A stretch of 64,000 nt of DNA from Culex pipiens pallens (Eukaryota; Arthropoda; Insecta; Diptera; Culicidae). Both the position numbers and the translations under genes were made by a program. Where the stretch lies: assembly GCF_016801865.2 (NCBI RefSeq), contig NC_068938.1, forward strand, positions 97,571,004 through 97,635,003. The letters are read 5' to 3'. Positions 33,855-45,907 of this stretch are shown in pieces. Under the pieces are notes generated by a model. That model saw only the letters and a list, made by a program, of their open reading frames with translations, was not told the origin of the DNA and ran no database searches. Each line of letters starts with the position of its first letter. The first letter of the stretch is position 1.

Positions 33855-36800
33855 AATGCAAAATTTTCGATACGTATGTATTTTCCTGCCGCATACAAAG
33901 CCAATCCAAATTATTTATTCTTTACTCGAAAAAAAATGATGATTATATTCATCAGGGAATGAAGAGATAAATTTTGGGTAAAAAAATTGAATTTTCATCA
34001 GTTTCTGATAAATTTACTTCAAGATTACATTTTTTAGGTAATATTACTCAAAAAAGATGTAATATTCAATCAACCAAATTTTCAACGTTCCAAAATTCAA
34101 CTTTTGTTTTGCTGTTTATAAATATAGCAAACAAGCACCGTAAGAAGAAACGATAAAACTGACTTTCCGTTTCTGTTAATTTTCAGCAGCGTAACGCTTC
34201 CGGGAAATTTTTCCTTGACCGTTTCTTGGGCGTTTTGTATATGAAGTTATGCGTTACTTCCGAGCATCGTACCAGCCTTTAAGTATTTCATTCAGTTTAT
34301 GCAAATATTGAATTTTGAAGATTTTTGAAATTTTGAAGATTTTTGAAAAAATATTGTTTTTGCCTCCTGATTTTTCGGACCAATTTTGAAAAATATTTGC
34401 AACGGCCTTATTTTTACCTCTGGAAATGTGTAATTTTACCACGTTTCTGATGTAATGGTACATTTTTAGTCAAAATTGAGGTAAAATTAAATCATAAAAG
34501 AGGTAATACTGCAAACTATACCTTCCAAATTAAACATTTTTTAATTGTGTAGTCTTGTCACATTTCTAAAGTTTTTTTGAAAAGGTTTCAAAAACATAGG
34601 AAAATTCAATAGCTTATAGGACATTTAAAACAACTCAAATTTTGAAATACTGCATCACTTAAAGTTTTCCAACACTAGAAGTCTTGTAACACTTCAGATC
34701 ATGTAACAATTAAAGTTGCAATACTTGAAGTTTGGCAACACAGTTGACGTAAAACTGTTACATGCTTAACTTGACTTGTGCTGAAACTCTTGGAGTCTTG
34801 CAACATACTTTTCAGGTCTTATAACAGATGAAGTCATTAAACACTTGACTTCTCGCAACCAAATTTAGATAAATTAATTTAAAATAAACTTAAATTTGTT
34901 CAAATCTCCAAAGGCCGGCAACGCCTCCAAAAGTTACTGCCAATAATAAAGTCATTCAAATTACAGTGCAAAGGTAAATCATTTAACGCACTTTGCAGCA
35001 CTTCATTGGCACAAGTTGGAAAAAAAACTTTTCCTCAAAAGAAACTGCTGCAACCCGGCAGAGGAAATTATTCGTCCCTTCAGGGCAGTTTACGCTCGAG
35101 CCGTCGATGATGGCGGCGAAGACATTTTATGCGTCCGGAAGGGTCTCTAAGTCTCCATTTTTGCGTATTTGCGGTATGCGGATCGGATTTTTTTTGTTCG
35201 TGCCAAAGAACTTCATTGGAAGTAATCACCACCACCAGCGTGAAGAGGGTGGCGTTCCCTCCGGTGGGAGTGCGAAATTGGACGTTCTTGGAAAAACGGT
35301 GAGGGTTGGGGAAGATTTATGGCGAAACTTGTCTTGGTTTCGCCGCGGTAACCGAGGGCAAATACACAGTTAGCGCCTGTTATGGAAATTAATAAGATAT
35401 ATATTTGCTTATCACGCCGCGACAAGGGAGGTTGAAACCTGGGAGGGGGAGAAAATGTGATGGTTTCGCGGAATTTTTCGCCACGCCCTTTTCTAGAAGA
35501 CACTCTGGAAGGGTGAAATAGTTACTTAAAGGCTTAAAATTGTCATTTTTCTGATATTTTGAGGTTTTCTAAGTCTTCCGTGAACTCCCTGAAGTTGAGA
35601 TTTTTATTTACCGCCGTAACAAGCAACAGAATAGAGGTTTTTGACCTCGTACTATGTGCGTATAGCTTCAGTATGCATGGAAGAATACCGTGCTAATTTT
35701 TTGGAGCGATCTTGATCATCTAAGAACTCCCCAAAGTGAAGAAGTGTGAGTCTACCGCCGTTACAAGCACTAGATCAGTGGTTTTCACCCATAGTTGACT
35801 GTAGATTTGTTAAAGCAGAAAATTCAGTTGCCACTCCAGATATCTCTCTTCAAAAATTCAAAATCTGACGACCTCAAAACCTTTATCCCTCAAAGCGCTC
35901 ATCCCTGCGTTGAAAAACCACGCACAAGACCACATACACTGAGGACGATGGTTCCGACATCCGACGACACACTCCTGATGGCGGCGCCTGACCGGAATTC
36001 CTCTCCTCCCTCCTCTTGCGCCACTTTGACGCGTGGTCGCCCGACTGACGTGTGTGTGATAAGTTGACGATAGCGCTGTGCTCTGAGTCAGCCGCCGACG
36101 CCGAGGCTGATGAATTCTGATACATTATTCATGACGCGTCCTGCACCCCTCCCCCGTTGATGGAGCCGCCCACCCCCTTGCTTTACGGAGAGATTGAACA
36201 TATAAAATTGCAATTGTTTCGCACCATCCCTCAAATGGGGAGGGCGTGCGAGGGGGAGATGTGGTGTTGTCTACCGAGGATTTGTATGATTTAATGATTG
36301 CATTAATCTCGGTTAATCGCGCGGCAGCGCGATGTATGGTTGCAGCTTCCGCAGGATGTTGACACAGCTGGGGGTTGGTTCTTCGTAGCGGATTATTTGG
36401 GAATACCTTCCAGGAAACAAGCCATCAATTAGCTGCAAATAACCACCTTTCGTAGTAGCCGAACTATCACTCGTTGAACCCACTAGTGGCACGTACCAAG
36501 TTCAACAATCTTAAACCTAGCGTAAATTAACACCCCCAACGCTGAACTTCTTCAAACTGGTCCGCCTCCGGTGAAGTGTAACTGGCCACTACACGAACTA
36601 CTACTTACTGGCGCGAGCGCGCGTGTACTCCAAACCGGGCAGACCCCAAGACCTATTACACAAATCAGCTTAGAGCGGTAATTAAAGCGCACGTCTTCGC
36701 ACCACTTTCGGGACGCTTCATTAAGCACTTGGAATGGCCAGCGAGGGTGGAGAGAGTGATCGTGCTTGGCGCCACCCAGAGGCCACGTGCGGAAAGGACA

Positions 36801-37376
36801 TGAGCGTTTTCCACAATTTTTTTTTTAACGCTCGCTATATCATTGGCCATTCCGGGTAGGCGCAATTGCGCAATTCCTCCGAAAAGCTGGCAACTTGTTT
36901 CAAATTGGGGGGTTGGGGAAAGCCCGCAAACGCAAAAATGTCTGTTGCTGGGGAGGAGAGTTCGCGAAGCCTACATTAATCAATTAGCGCGAGGAAAGTT
37001 AACTTGAACGCGTTTCTGCCTACAGAAATAATGGTCGGCTGAGGATGCCCGGGAAGTGGGAATGCGGGTGACAGCTTCGGAAATGAGGCTGAAAAGCGAA
37101 AGGATCTTAATTACATGGGACGCTGGAATTTATTGCTGTATTTGGAGGGTTGGAATAGAATCATTGTTAGAATATTAACATTTTGGAATATAATTCATTT
37201 TCGTTATTTGAATTTTGAACACAAATGTGTAAATCTCTGTAATTCGCATAGCTATGCGCTTTTGAAAACCTCTTGAGCATCAGTTTAAATAATATATATT
37301 TTCGTGTAATGAACAATAAAAAAACCATTGATCGATTTCATAAAAACGTAAAAATCTTGCATATTCTGATAGACGA
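33855..37376. other. Noncoding sequence with scattered repeat fragments
   Basis: AT-rich to about 34900, with short irregular repeats (CTTGTAACACTT, CTTGCAACA) near 34640-34860. GC-balanced and apparently unique from 34900 to 37100. Open frames near 34993-35503 and 35795-36125 overlap on opposite strands and show no domain. Confidence 0.45.
35570..35785 (+). repeat. Fragment of the ~143-bp dispersed repeat
   Basis: CCGCCGTAACAAGCAA, GTATAGCTTCAGTATG and AGAACTCCCCAAAGTGAAG follow the order of the repeat units in the 12424 palindrome, in the same orientation as its left arm. About 1.5 diverged units are present. Confidence 0.65.
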
Positions 37377-37591
37377 CCCAAGTAACATTTTTTCCAGGAG
37401 TTCTACAAGAGCTCTTCAAGATAGCTACAGCATAGCAGTTTGGACCGCGGTAGGATAAAACTCTCTTCAAGTACTCTTCCAAAACTCCCGAAGAAGTTTT
37501 GAAGAGAATTTTATCCTACCGCGGTCCAAACTGCTATGCTGTAGTTATCTTAAAGAGCTCTTTTAGAACTCCTGGAAAAAAGGTACTTGGG
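37377..37591. mobile_element. 215-bp near-perfect hairpin MITE
   Basis: CCCAAGTAACATTTTTTCC at the left pairs with GGAAAAAAGGTACTTGGG at the right. Pairing extends inward through GGAGTTCTACAAGAGCTCTT, ATAGCTACAGCATAGCAGTT and TGGACCGCGGTAGGATAAAA. Each arm is about 95 bases with a loop of about 25. CCCAAGTAAC is a terminus I have seen often in mosquito repeats (memory, not checked). No target duplication is obvious. Confidence 0.85.
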
Positions 37592-37755
37592 CAATTTCTC
37601 CCCTTAGACTAAAACGATCTCAGACTGAAAAAAATGTTCAAATCATTTTGTCATAAGTGTATCTTGATTTAAAAAAAACCCCTTTAAATCCCAAAAGGGG
37701 TTTTTCTGAAATCAAGAAACTTTAATGCTTTAACCAAATTTACTGCAAATATAAA

Positions 37756-37997
37756 GGGGAAATATACCCTTTCTCAGCCTATATCAATTATCGGCCTATC
37801 AGCACTTTGATCATGGAATACAGCTTTCATAAAGTCTTTTTTTGACTGTTCCAAAGTAACAAATAGCTCAAATAAAAGTGAGCCAGCAACTCTGCATTGT
37901 TGATGTGTCTAAAAATGTTGATTTGATAGCAGAAAACTTCAAAAGTGATGAGAATTGGTCGAACGGCTTAGAGTGATTAAAATGGGTATATTTCCCC
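37756..37997. mobile_element. 242-bp TA MITE (GGGGAAATATACCC ends)
   Basis: The ends are GGGGAAATATACCCTTTCTC and, at the right, AAAATGGGTATATTTCCCC. TA follows on the right; the left flank is AA, probably a mutated TA. The interior matches the copy at 48987-49225, including ATCGGCCTATCAGCACTTTG. It has the same ends as the longer element at 17250. Confidence 0.85.
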
Positions 37998-38335
37998 TAC
38001 TTTTTTTGAAGTTATTTCGGCCCAGCTGTCAAATTGGAAGAATTTATACCAGGATTGAAAAAAATACAAAAGTACAAAGTTATATTTGCTTTTGGATTTG
38101 TCTCTATCAATCTTCGTAATCCGAATATTTCAACAATGATTTATTTTTTAATTATTTATTATAGCATTGTTTTGCGAGCGGGTGGTTCTACTTAATTCAA
38201 TTCGGGTTTTTGTTAAAAATCTCTCTTGCTCGTAGTAAACAAACGAATCTACCTATTTTATTTTTTTTCTAGCAGTTTTACCTCAAAGAAACTTTAATGA
38301 CTTTAAAGGTTGCTAAAGTTTGAAAAACACTAATA
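37998..38335. other. AT-rich noncoding sequence
   Basis: Simple AT-rich sequence lies between two MITEs. I see no repeat unit, gene or RNA feature in it. Confidence 0.5.
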
Positions 38336-38337
38336 TA

Positions 38338-38542
38338 CAGTTTAACCTCGCATAGTGCGCAGGCGTTACGCTCTTCGATTACTCTAAAACGACATAACCT
38401 TTTTTGCAATCTTTTAGAAGCTAATTGTAGATTGGAACAAGACGAGCAAATTGCTTAAAAAAGATGGCAAAAAATAACGTCGTGTTTATCAAATTGACGA
38501 AACCCAAAGCGTAACGCCTGCGCCCTTTGCGAGGTTCAACTG
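38338..38542. mobile_element. 205-bp TA MITE, CAGTTTAACCTCGCA ends
   Basis: CAGTTTAACCTCGCATAGTG at the left pairs with the right end CTTTGCGAGGTTCAACTG, continuing through the GCGTAACGCC...GGCGTTACGC motif. TA lies on both sides. It is non-coding. CAGT-type ends with TA fit the Tc1/mariner superfamily. Confidence 0.85.
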
Positions 38543-38544
38543 TA

Positions 38545-39003
38545 TTTTAGCAAATATTTACATTTGGTTACCTTCAGGCATCTACAACATTTGAAAGAAT
38601 AGTTGATTTAATTTTTTTCTGAATTTCTAAGTTTAAAAATTAACAAGACTACGATTTTTTAGAACTTGAATGAAAACCATAAATAACATTTTCTGTTATT
38701 TTTTTAAACAATTCTTCACTTTTCAGAATAGAAAGTTTTGTTTTAGTTCAAATTATGTCAACATTTTATGGAATTTTGTGAATTCCCAGTTTTTTTCAGG
38801 AGAATTGGTTTATTGAGTATGTTTTATTCGAGAGAATAAAAAATTTAAAAAAAGTATTATATTTTGCGCACGAAGTCTTCACTAAATTTGACCGTTTGAC
38901 CAAAATTTCTATGCCCAAATCTGCTAGTAACTGTATTAATTGAATCAGAACTCAACAGTTTTTATTTAGGATTTTTACGTTAATTATTTTTTGATCAAAA
39001 AAG
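38545..39003. other. AT-rich noncoding sequence
   Basis: Low-complexity AT-rich sequence lies between two copies of the same MITE. Nothing further is visible. Confidence 0.5.
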
Positions 39004-39123
39004 CAGTTAAACCTCGCATAGTGCGTAGGCGTTACGCTTTGTATTTCTTCAATTACTCTCAAACTACATAATATTTTCGCAATCTTTTTGAAGCAATTTG
39101 TTCGTCTATGTGAGGTTTAACTG
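39004..39123. mobile_element. 120-bp internally deleted copy of the 38338 MITE
   Basis: CAGTTAAACCTCGCATAGTG at the left and ATGTGAGGTTTAACTG at the right carry the same family ends, with the shared interior motif CAATCTTTTTGAAG. About 85 interior bases are missing relative to the 38338 copy, including the right-hand GCGTAACGCC. TA follows on the right. Confidence 0.75.
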
Positions 39124-40700
39124 TATCAACATTTCTTCAGCACTTTAAAATTTCAGTCTCACAAGTTGTGTTTAAAATAATCCATAATTATACTAGTTCA
39201 GGCTTTGAAGTGATTTTTTAATATTCATTTTCAAACATAGGTCAAATCGAGATTAGCTACCATAAACCGGGGTGACATTGATAGGATATTTTTCAACCGG
39301 TATGACTTTTTTCATTATTCATATGTTTAAAGCATGTACTCTAGGCTGAGTCATACCATGTTCATGTACGTTTCTTAAAAAAAACAATTGTGCTTTGAGC
39401 AATAGTTTCGTTGAAGGTTGTTATCTAAAAAAAAAATGACGGCCACTGTGTTTCTTACCAAATTCATCTTCAAAGTGTGCAAATTAAATTGATTATGTCA
39501 AATTTACTATTAGTAAGGACAACATTTAACATTTGAATCACGTTAACAATTTTGTATTGTTCTTAGTGTAAACTGTGCAAGAATACCGACAATGCAGTCT
39601 GTTTTACGATTCGAACTCTTTTTTAGAGTATTTAAATGATTCTTTTTATCAATATTTTCATAATTAAAGCAAACTAACTCCTGAAATTATTCAAAATTTG
39701 AATACTTCTCTATTAAGCTCAGTATAATGTCATACAATTATGTTTGTATTTTATTTTTATTTATTTTTTAAGTTTATGGTATTTATTGGAAATGCTGATG
39801 TTTTATCTTTATTTAATTATCAGATGTTGTTGCTGTTTATTAAATTAAGGTGTGTAGGTTTAACACATGGTAAACGAAAATCGCCACTTATGATTTTATT
39901 TGATAAATTACAGAAATATTTATTTTTCATTTCCATCGTGAAACTACTTCATTTTCCTGTCATTCTTGAACGACGAAACAGCCTACTTTTCTGTGCCAAA
40001 AATCACAGAATGCAATAGCAACCCTTTAGAAAACAAATGCTGAAAAGTTCTTCTTTTCAACATTGAAATGGATGCTGATAAGTTGAACTTTTCAGCACTT
40101 GTTAGGAAAAGTTGTGACTCAATGCATGGACATATGTCCTGTAATTCTGTTCAAAGGGTGTTTTTCGAATTTGCAAAAAAACGGTGTATGAAACTCGTTG
40201 CAAAACATGATTTTTCCTCCTCGTTGGATAAATGTAAGACTCGTGCTGAAAAAATCCTCTTTTTGCAACTTGTTACATAAACTACTATTTCACGTAAATT
40301 TAATTCTATTTTATAATTTACTATCTCAAATTGAAAAACCGCCATTTTTAAAATAATGTTGTCAATATATTTTTTAAAGGTTTGGTATTTCCATCGTGTA
40401 CCTAATGTTGGCAAATCACCTTTTTGGCGTTTGACTACAGATTTTCAAAAGCGTTTTCAAATATATCAAATCACTAGCTTTATGGGAAGTGAACAAGCAA
40501 GTTTCTATGGAAAATTTCAATAAAAAAGATGTGAAGGTGTGAAAATATAAAAATAAAAACTCTTCACAAATGAAAATAAATATTACTTCGGTGGTCAAAA
40601 CTTGAGACTTACCATATCTTTAATTTTTTGGACTCTTTTGAAAGGTCTTTTGATTACCTATCCAATGATGGCTTGGATAATTGATCCGGACATCATCAAC
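39124..40700. other. AT-rich noncoding sequence
   Basis: The passage ACCGGGGTGACATTGATAGG near 39268 resembles a mosquito repeat terminus, and GGGGTGACATTGG recurs near 54859. No partner end was found. Open frames are simple and AT-driven. Confidence 0.4.
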
Positions 40701-40701
40701 T

Positions 40702-41411
40702 TTATACAAACTCTCTGAATTGAGAATTGCTTAGATTATTTGAACTTTCAAAAAGGCATCGCTTAAACGGTACATTTTTTCTAAAGATATTGCAAATCTT
40801 TTGATATACAGCAAGAACTTTAACTGCTAAGGGGCAACTCCTATATTGAAAAGAAGAAAAAATTTCTTCATAAAGGTCGTCCTTAATAACTCCAAGAGTC
40901 TTTAATTGCCAACTTGTCACCTCCTCTCTCGACTCGAACCGTCCAAAGTCGTTTATTAATTTCGAGTCTGGGTCCAACCGCACTGAACCGTTTTCTTCGG
41001 GTTTTGATCCCGCAAAGAGTCTACCACTTCTCGTGGTCTTTCCCAAAGTTCAACGAAGGATGTGCGACCGCCAAGCAGAGAAAAAGGTTTCCATTGTGGT
41101 GACTTGGCGTGGAGGATTTTCCACCAAAAGCCCACAACACAGTTCGTGACAGTTTCGTCCAACTCAATGGGGCTTGTTTGAGCGAGCGTGTCCACTCGGT
41201 TTAGCCATCGAAATTGAGCAATTACTTCCAGGCGAAGCTGTGGGAGCTCACGAAGCAAACTTAAAGCTCTGTCAACTTTTCGACGGTTAACCTCAGACAT
41301 TTCAATCACATACCCTAGTTCGGGGTCCCCCAAGAGTGTGGCAAGACAAATGATCCGGCTGCGATATGAAAATGTATCGCGGAGCGGCGTTGAGCAGTCA
41401 AAATAAAACAA
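40702..41411 (-). other. Two overlapping minus-strand open frames, product unrecognised
   Basis: A 151-codon frame (41411 to 40956) and a 114-codon frame (41046 to 40702) overlap in different phases on the minus strand. The first contains a helical, charged stretch (RRKVDRALSLLRELPQLRLE). The second contains DSKLINDFGRFESREEVTSW. Composition is less biased than in the flanking AT-rich DNA. If one gene is present it carries a frameshift near 41000. I recognise no domain and the plus strand is also partly open, so chance remains likely. A 296-codon minus frame at 41315-42205 looks non-biological (His/Pro-rich, no motifs). Confidence 0.2.
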
Positions 41412-42955
41412 TACTGAAATGTCCCCGGTGGAGACATCCGCTTGACAGCGAAGCTGTGCCGCAAGAGGACAGGCACCAGCTGGGGTTTCATATTTTTCGT
41501 TGAGGCAACCAAAGTAGAGTAGAAAAAAAATGGCGAAAAGCTGAACAAACAGTCAAATTTGCATACCGAAGGAGGCTGAGTTTCATCTCGATTTCCACAG
41601 TCAGAAGGAAAATCTTCCTCCTCCTTCTGAGAGTGGTAGCGAAGGAACCGGAGATAACCCAACTCTGCTGTGTTGTGGCTAGAATTTAGAAGTGAGTGCT
41701 GCCACAAAAGCCCCAACGCGGTCGATCTCTGGTCGATGTCAATGTTCCAACGGGAAGAGTTCCCAGGACACTGTAAAAAGTTGGAAAATTTCAAACGGAA
41801 TTTACCACAGTGTTCAAAGTTCGGATTGGCAGCTCTGAAGTTTCTGGCTTCGGTACTATTTCTGTCGATCTGTGGCAGCGTCTGTGGTCTGGCCGGTGCA
41901 GTGATTGATGGACAGAGAATTATCATCATTCCGTCATCAGCGTGTAGAACTTTTTTTGGAAAGAGGGGAGCTTGATGTTGGTAGGATTTTTCCCTTCCCC
42001 GGTTGTAACCGGTGATTGGAACGATTTTCCAATTGTATCGTTCCCCCCCCTTTGGCGATACTTTGGATATACTTTGTGGAAGGAGGACATATATGAATAT
42101 GAAATGGGGTTTGGAACGAGGTTGTGTGAAAATAGGGTCATTTGCATGGACGTGAGGTGCTAGAAGGTGCAAAAATGGGGTGAAATCCATGTATATCTTG
42201 AACAATCAAAATACAACAAGAGCAGCATTCAGTTTGGAGAAAAGAGATCTCAGACTATGGCCAAACGATTGCAAAATCATAACCAAATTGGATAGTTGCG
42301 ATCGATTTAATCACTGCCTGCTTGCGAATCGTGGTCACTCACCATTGAGTGACCGCTCAGCTGATGACTCGAGTGATTTGATCGTCACCGTTTTCAAACC
42401 AAGAACCTAGAAGATCCCATTTTGATAAATCAAACCACGAGCCATCGCATCACTCAGTTCAAGATAGGTTCATTATACCATTTCGTGATTTCTGTGCTCG
42501 CAATAAAGTCGACGACCGTCATAACTCCGGCCGATGGGCCCCCAGACAAATTATAACATAAGGCGCAATATTTTTCGCCAAAAACGTCAGCCAAACCAGG
42601 TCACAGGGCAGCACCAGCACCATTAAGGTGCCTCCCCTCACCTCGCCTCAAATTGCCGCATAAAATCGCGCCCCAATCCTCCTTGGAATCACATTTCCAA
42701 CCCACGATGACGACTTGGTCGGGCGGCGCGGAAAAAGCTTTTAGTTGCCATGGAATTATTGAATAAATAGGCATGAGTTGTTTCGGATTTTGGCGTGTTG
42801 TTTTTTTTCTTCGGAATTCTGCTTCCTGGACTTCTTGTTTGGCCAGGGTGTCGGGTTTATATCGAACATTCCGACGGTTTGACTGCAATGGCCGGGGGAG
42901 AGGGAGTTGGGGCAATTTTGACACCCCGTTTAGGGTGAGGAGTTGGAATTTTGAC
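41412..42955. other. Unique GC-balanced noncoding sequence
   Basis: Long open frames occur on both strands but none shows a domain or codon bias that separates it from its antisense. It is probably host intronic or intergenic sequence. Confidence 0.4.
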
Positions 42956-42959
42956 TTTT

Positions 42960-44430
42960 GTTTTGCAAAATTTTGTCAATTTTGCATCAGTTTTTTCCGG
43001 TTAGAAAAGCTTGTTTCAATAAAAACATTGTTTGTTAAGTCAATTACAAACTATGTTCTTTAATTGAGCAACAAAAGATTTGTTTGCTGATTTCATCAAG
43101 ATTTCAGATGCAGCTAAAACGCAACTTGATAAATAATTGTTCAAAATAGAAAAAGTTGCGTTGTTATATACAGAAATTATGTTTGTAAAGTCACATTTGT
43201 TCTCCAAAATAATGAAAATTTTGCATCAGTTTTCCGAGTCAGAAAATTTCTGTTTAATAAGAACATAGTTTGTTGAGTCAATTACAAACCATGTTCTTTA
43301 TTTGAGCAATAATCGATTTGTTTGCCATTTTCATCAAGATTTCAGATGCAACTTAATTCAATATTTTTTGTAATAGTTTCGAAAAAGAACAATTTGTGTT
43401 GTTAAGTTTACAAATTCTGTTCTTAATGCCACATTTGTTCTGCAAAATATTCCCGGTTAGAAAAGAATGTTTTTATAAGAAGATAGTTTTTTAAGTCAAT
43501 TACAAACCATGGTCTTAAAATGAGCAACAATAGATTTGTTTGCCGATTTCAACAAGATTTCAAATGCAGCTAAAACGCAATTTGATAAATAATTGTTTTG
43601 AAAGAACAATTGGTGTTATTATGGATTCAAATTTTGTTCTTAAAGCCACATTAGTTTTTGAAAGTATTGAAAATTTCGCGTCAGTTTTCCCGGTCAGAAG
43701 GGTTTGTTTTAATAAGAACATACTTTGTGAGCTCAATTACAAACTATGTTCTTTGACTGAGCAACAATAGATTTGTTTGCCAATTTCATCAAGATTTCAT
43801 ATGCAAAAAATAATGCTTTAGAATAAAACAATTTGCGTTGTTAGTTATGTAAATTATGTTCTTGAAGCCATATTTGTTTTGCAAAATTATGAAAAATTTG
43901 CATGAGTTTTCCCAGTCAGAAAAGTTTGTTTTAGTTAGAACATAGTTTGTTAAGTCAATTACAAACAATGTTCTGCAATAATAGATTTGGTTTACAATTT
44001 CATAAAGATTTCATATGTAACTAAAATGCAAATTGATAAATAATTATTCAAAAACAGAATAATCTGTGTTGTTATGTTTACAAATAATGTTCTTAAACCC
44101 ACATTTGTTCTACAAAACCATAAAAATGTTGCATTAGTTTTCCCGGTCAAAAAGAACATAGTTTGTTAAGTCAATTACATACTATGTTTTTTTTAATTGA
44201 GCAAAAATTGTTTTTTTTTCAATTTTACCATGATTTAAGATGCAAATCAAACGCAATTTGATAAATGATGGCCTAGAAAAAGAACAATTTATGTTTGAAA
44301 TAGATACAAATTATGTTCTCAAAGCCACATTTTTTCTGCAGATTATGAAAATATTGCATCTATTTTCCCGGTCAGAAAAGTTTGTTATTATAGGAACATT
44401 GTTTGTTAAGTAAATTACAAATTATGTTCA
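42960..44430. repeat. Satellite-like array, ~230-bp units, about 6-7 copies
   Basis: CATCAGTTTTCCCGGTCAGA-type cores occur near 42984, 43223, 43457, 43681, 43902, 44134 and 44358. Each is followed by AACATAGTTTGTTAAGTCAA, TACAAACTATGTTCTTT, a GAGCAACAATAGATTTGTTT motif and ATCAAGATTTCAGATGCA. Units have diverged by substitution and short indels, with no higher-order structure visible. The open frame at 43540-43770 is repeat-derived. Confidence 0.88.
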
Positions 44431-45099
44431 TAGCAGGATTTTCTGGTATGATAACCAGAATAAGCTCATGACAATTTGTTTTAAACATTTCCAGCCTCAT
44501 GTGAAAAAAATCTGATCATAAAAATGTCCGCTTACCCTAAATGGACTGACAAGAAGGGTGAAAATCCTTGCCAAACCTCTAGGACGGGAACACCCCCTGG
44601 GCGTACAATCATCATCGTTCTGGGGGTCGACGATTTTCGTCACATTATTCGGTGGCGGCTGTTTCGCGAATTCCGCTCGTCGACAGTTGGTCCACATGAG
44701 TTATGGATATTTTATTGAACTAGGACAAAAAACTGTTTTTTTTTTCTCGAGGTCAAAGGGAAATGGAAGCATTAAATTGTTGTTTTTCGTCTGCTCAACA
44801 TAAATGCTAGCAAAGAAATGACAGGAGGAAAACGGAAAATCGGCACATAACAATGAAACGGCTTCTTTTTTTGGATTTTATGGAGTGATGATGATAGGAC
44901 GAGGAATGTCACATTTGGAAACCAAGGTGACATCGTTTTCTGCTCCGTTGGAATGGCGAGAATAACCCGCATAACTCAAGGTGTTCCTCGCGTTTATTTG
45001 AATATTAAAAGAATGATTCATGAGACATATGGCTCGCCGTTTAGAAATGACATTCGTGAAAGCATCTGTTGTGCAGTTCAAGCTTAATCGCAAAAAAAA
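44431..45099. other. Unique noncoding sequence
   Basis: GC-balanced from 44510 to 44720 and AT-rich after that. No supported gene, RNA or repeat is visible. Confidence 0.45.
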
Positions 45100-45275
45100 A
45101 TGAATAAGAACAAAATTTGTTAAATAAAAAAACACAGTTTGCAATTGTTAAAAAAAAAGTTTGGGATAAAAAACTCTTCCAGGGTTCTTGTAATTTGAAG
45201 AGTGGTTCAATCCCTAACTCTAATCAATAGCAAACTATGTTTTTTTTTTATTTAACATATTTTGTTCTTATTCAT
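45100..45275. mobile_element. 176-bp foldback element
   Basis: ATGAATAAGAACAAAATTTG at 45100 pairs with its approximate complement at 45250-45275. Pairing continues through TTAAATAAAAAAACA and AGTTTGC. The loop contains a further inverted CTCTTCCA/TGAAGAG pair. No coding content. Confidence 0.65.
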
Positions 45276-45439
45276 TTGTTAGCAATTTTTCAAGCTTTTT
45301 TTATTGTAAACAAAATGAGTAATAACAAAATTTGTTAAAATGAGAAAAAAAATCTGCTTTGATTTTAATAAGAGTTAGTCAAAGAAAATTTCTTCAAACT
45401 TCTTGGCGGTCATACTGACCAAATTACCATACTCACTGT

Positions 45440-45907
45440 TCATAAAAACCACAACACCAGAGTTCTGGTAATCCCATCACTGTAAACCAACAAAAACCAA
45501 CAAACCACACGTTCCGGCAGCAACTTCCTGAACTTCCTGCAAGGATTTTGGCTTGACTCACTTTGCTCCGGCCAGCTTGTTGCCCCGAAGGTAACATGCA
45601 TGTAACGTAACATCTTCCAGGCTTGTTTCTCAACGTCGACGTCGTCACCGGGAACGTGCCCAAGTGGCCCCGCACCGACCTTTTCGTTGGGCCACCAAAG
45701 GATATCGAAAAAAACGAGCTGAACATCAACCAGACACGATTTATCGAGCGTGATAATCTTGTAACGTGTGTTCCTCTCCGCTTCATGTTGGTCCTTGACG
45801 AAAATCCGACAGCTCCTTCTAGGCTGCCTGGCGAGGACGGACTTTGGGGCTCGGAACATAAAATGGCCAACATATCCACAAGTGATTGTGTGTTAGGAGA
45901 CGCCTAA
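45440..45907. other. GC-rich island open on both strands, product unrecognised
   Basis: The plus strand is open from 45623 to 45907, and a CTTCCAGG acceptor-like site lies just upstream at 45616-45623. The minus strand is open across 45433-45879 in two frames, and one contains a GTGAGT donor-like site at 45561. Both readings look mildly protein-like and neither has a motif I recognise. The island could be one exon of a host gene or conserved noncoding DNA, and strand cannot be decided by eye. Confidence 0.2.

Noticed and set aside
41315..42205. 296-codon minus-strand open frame
   Set aside because: It is the longest frame after the gag gene, but His/Pro/Phe-rich composition, no motif, and overlapping open frames on the other strand and in other phases make chance openness in GC-balanced DNA more likely.
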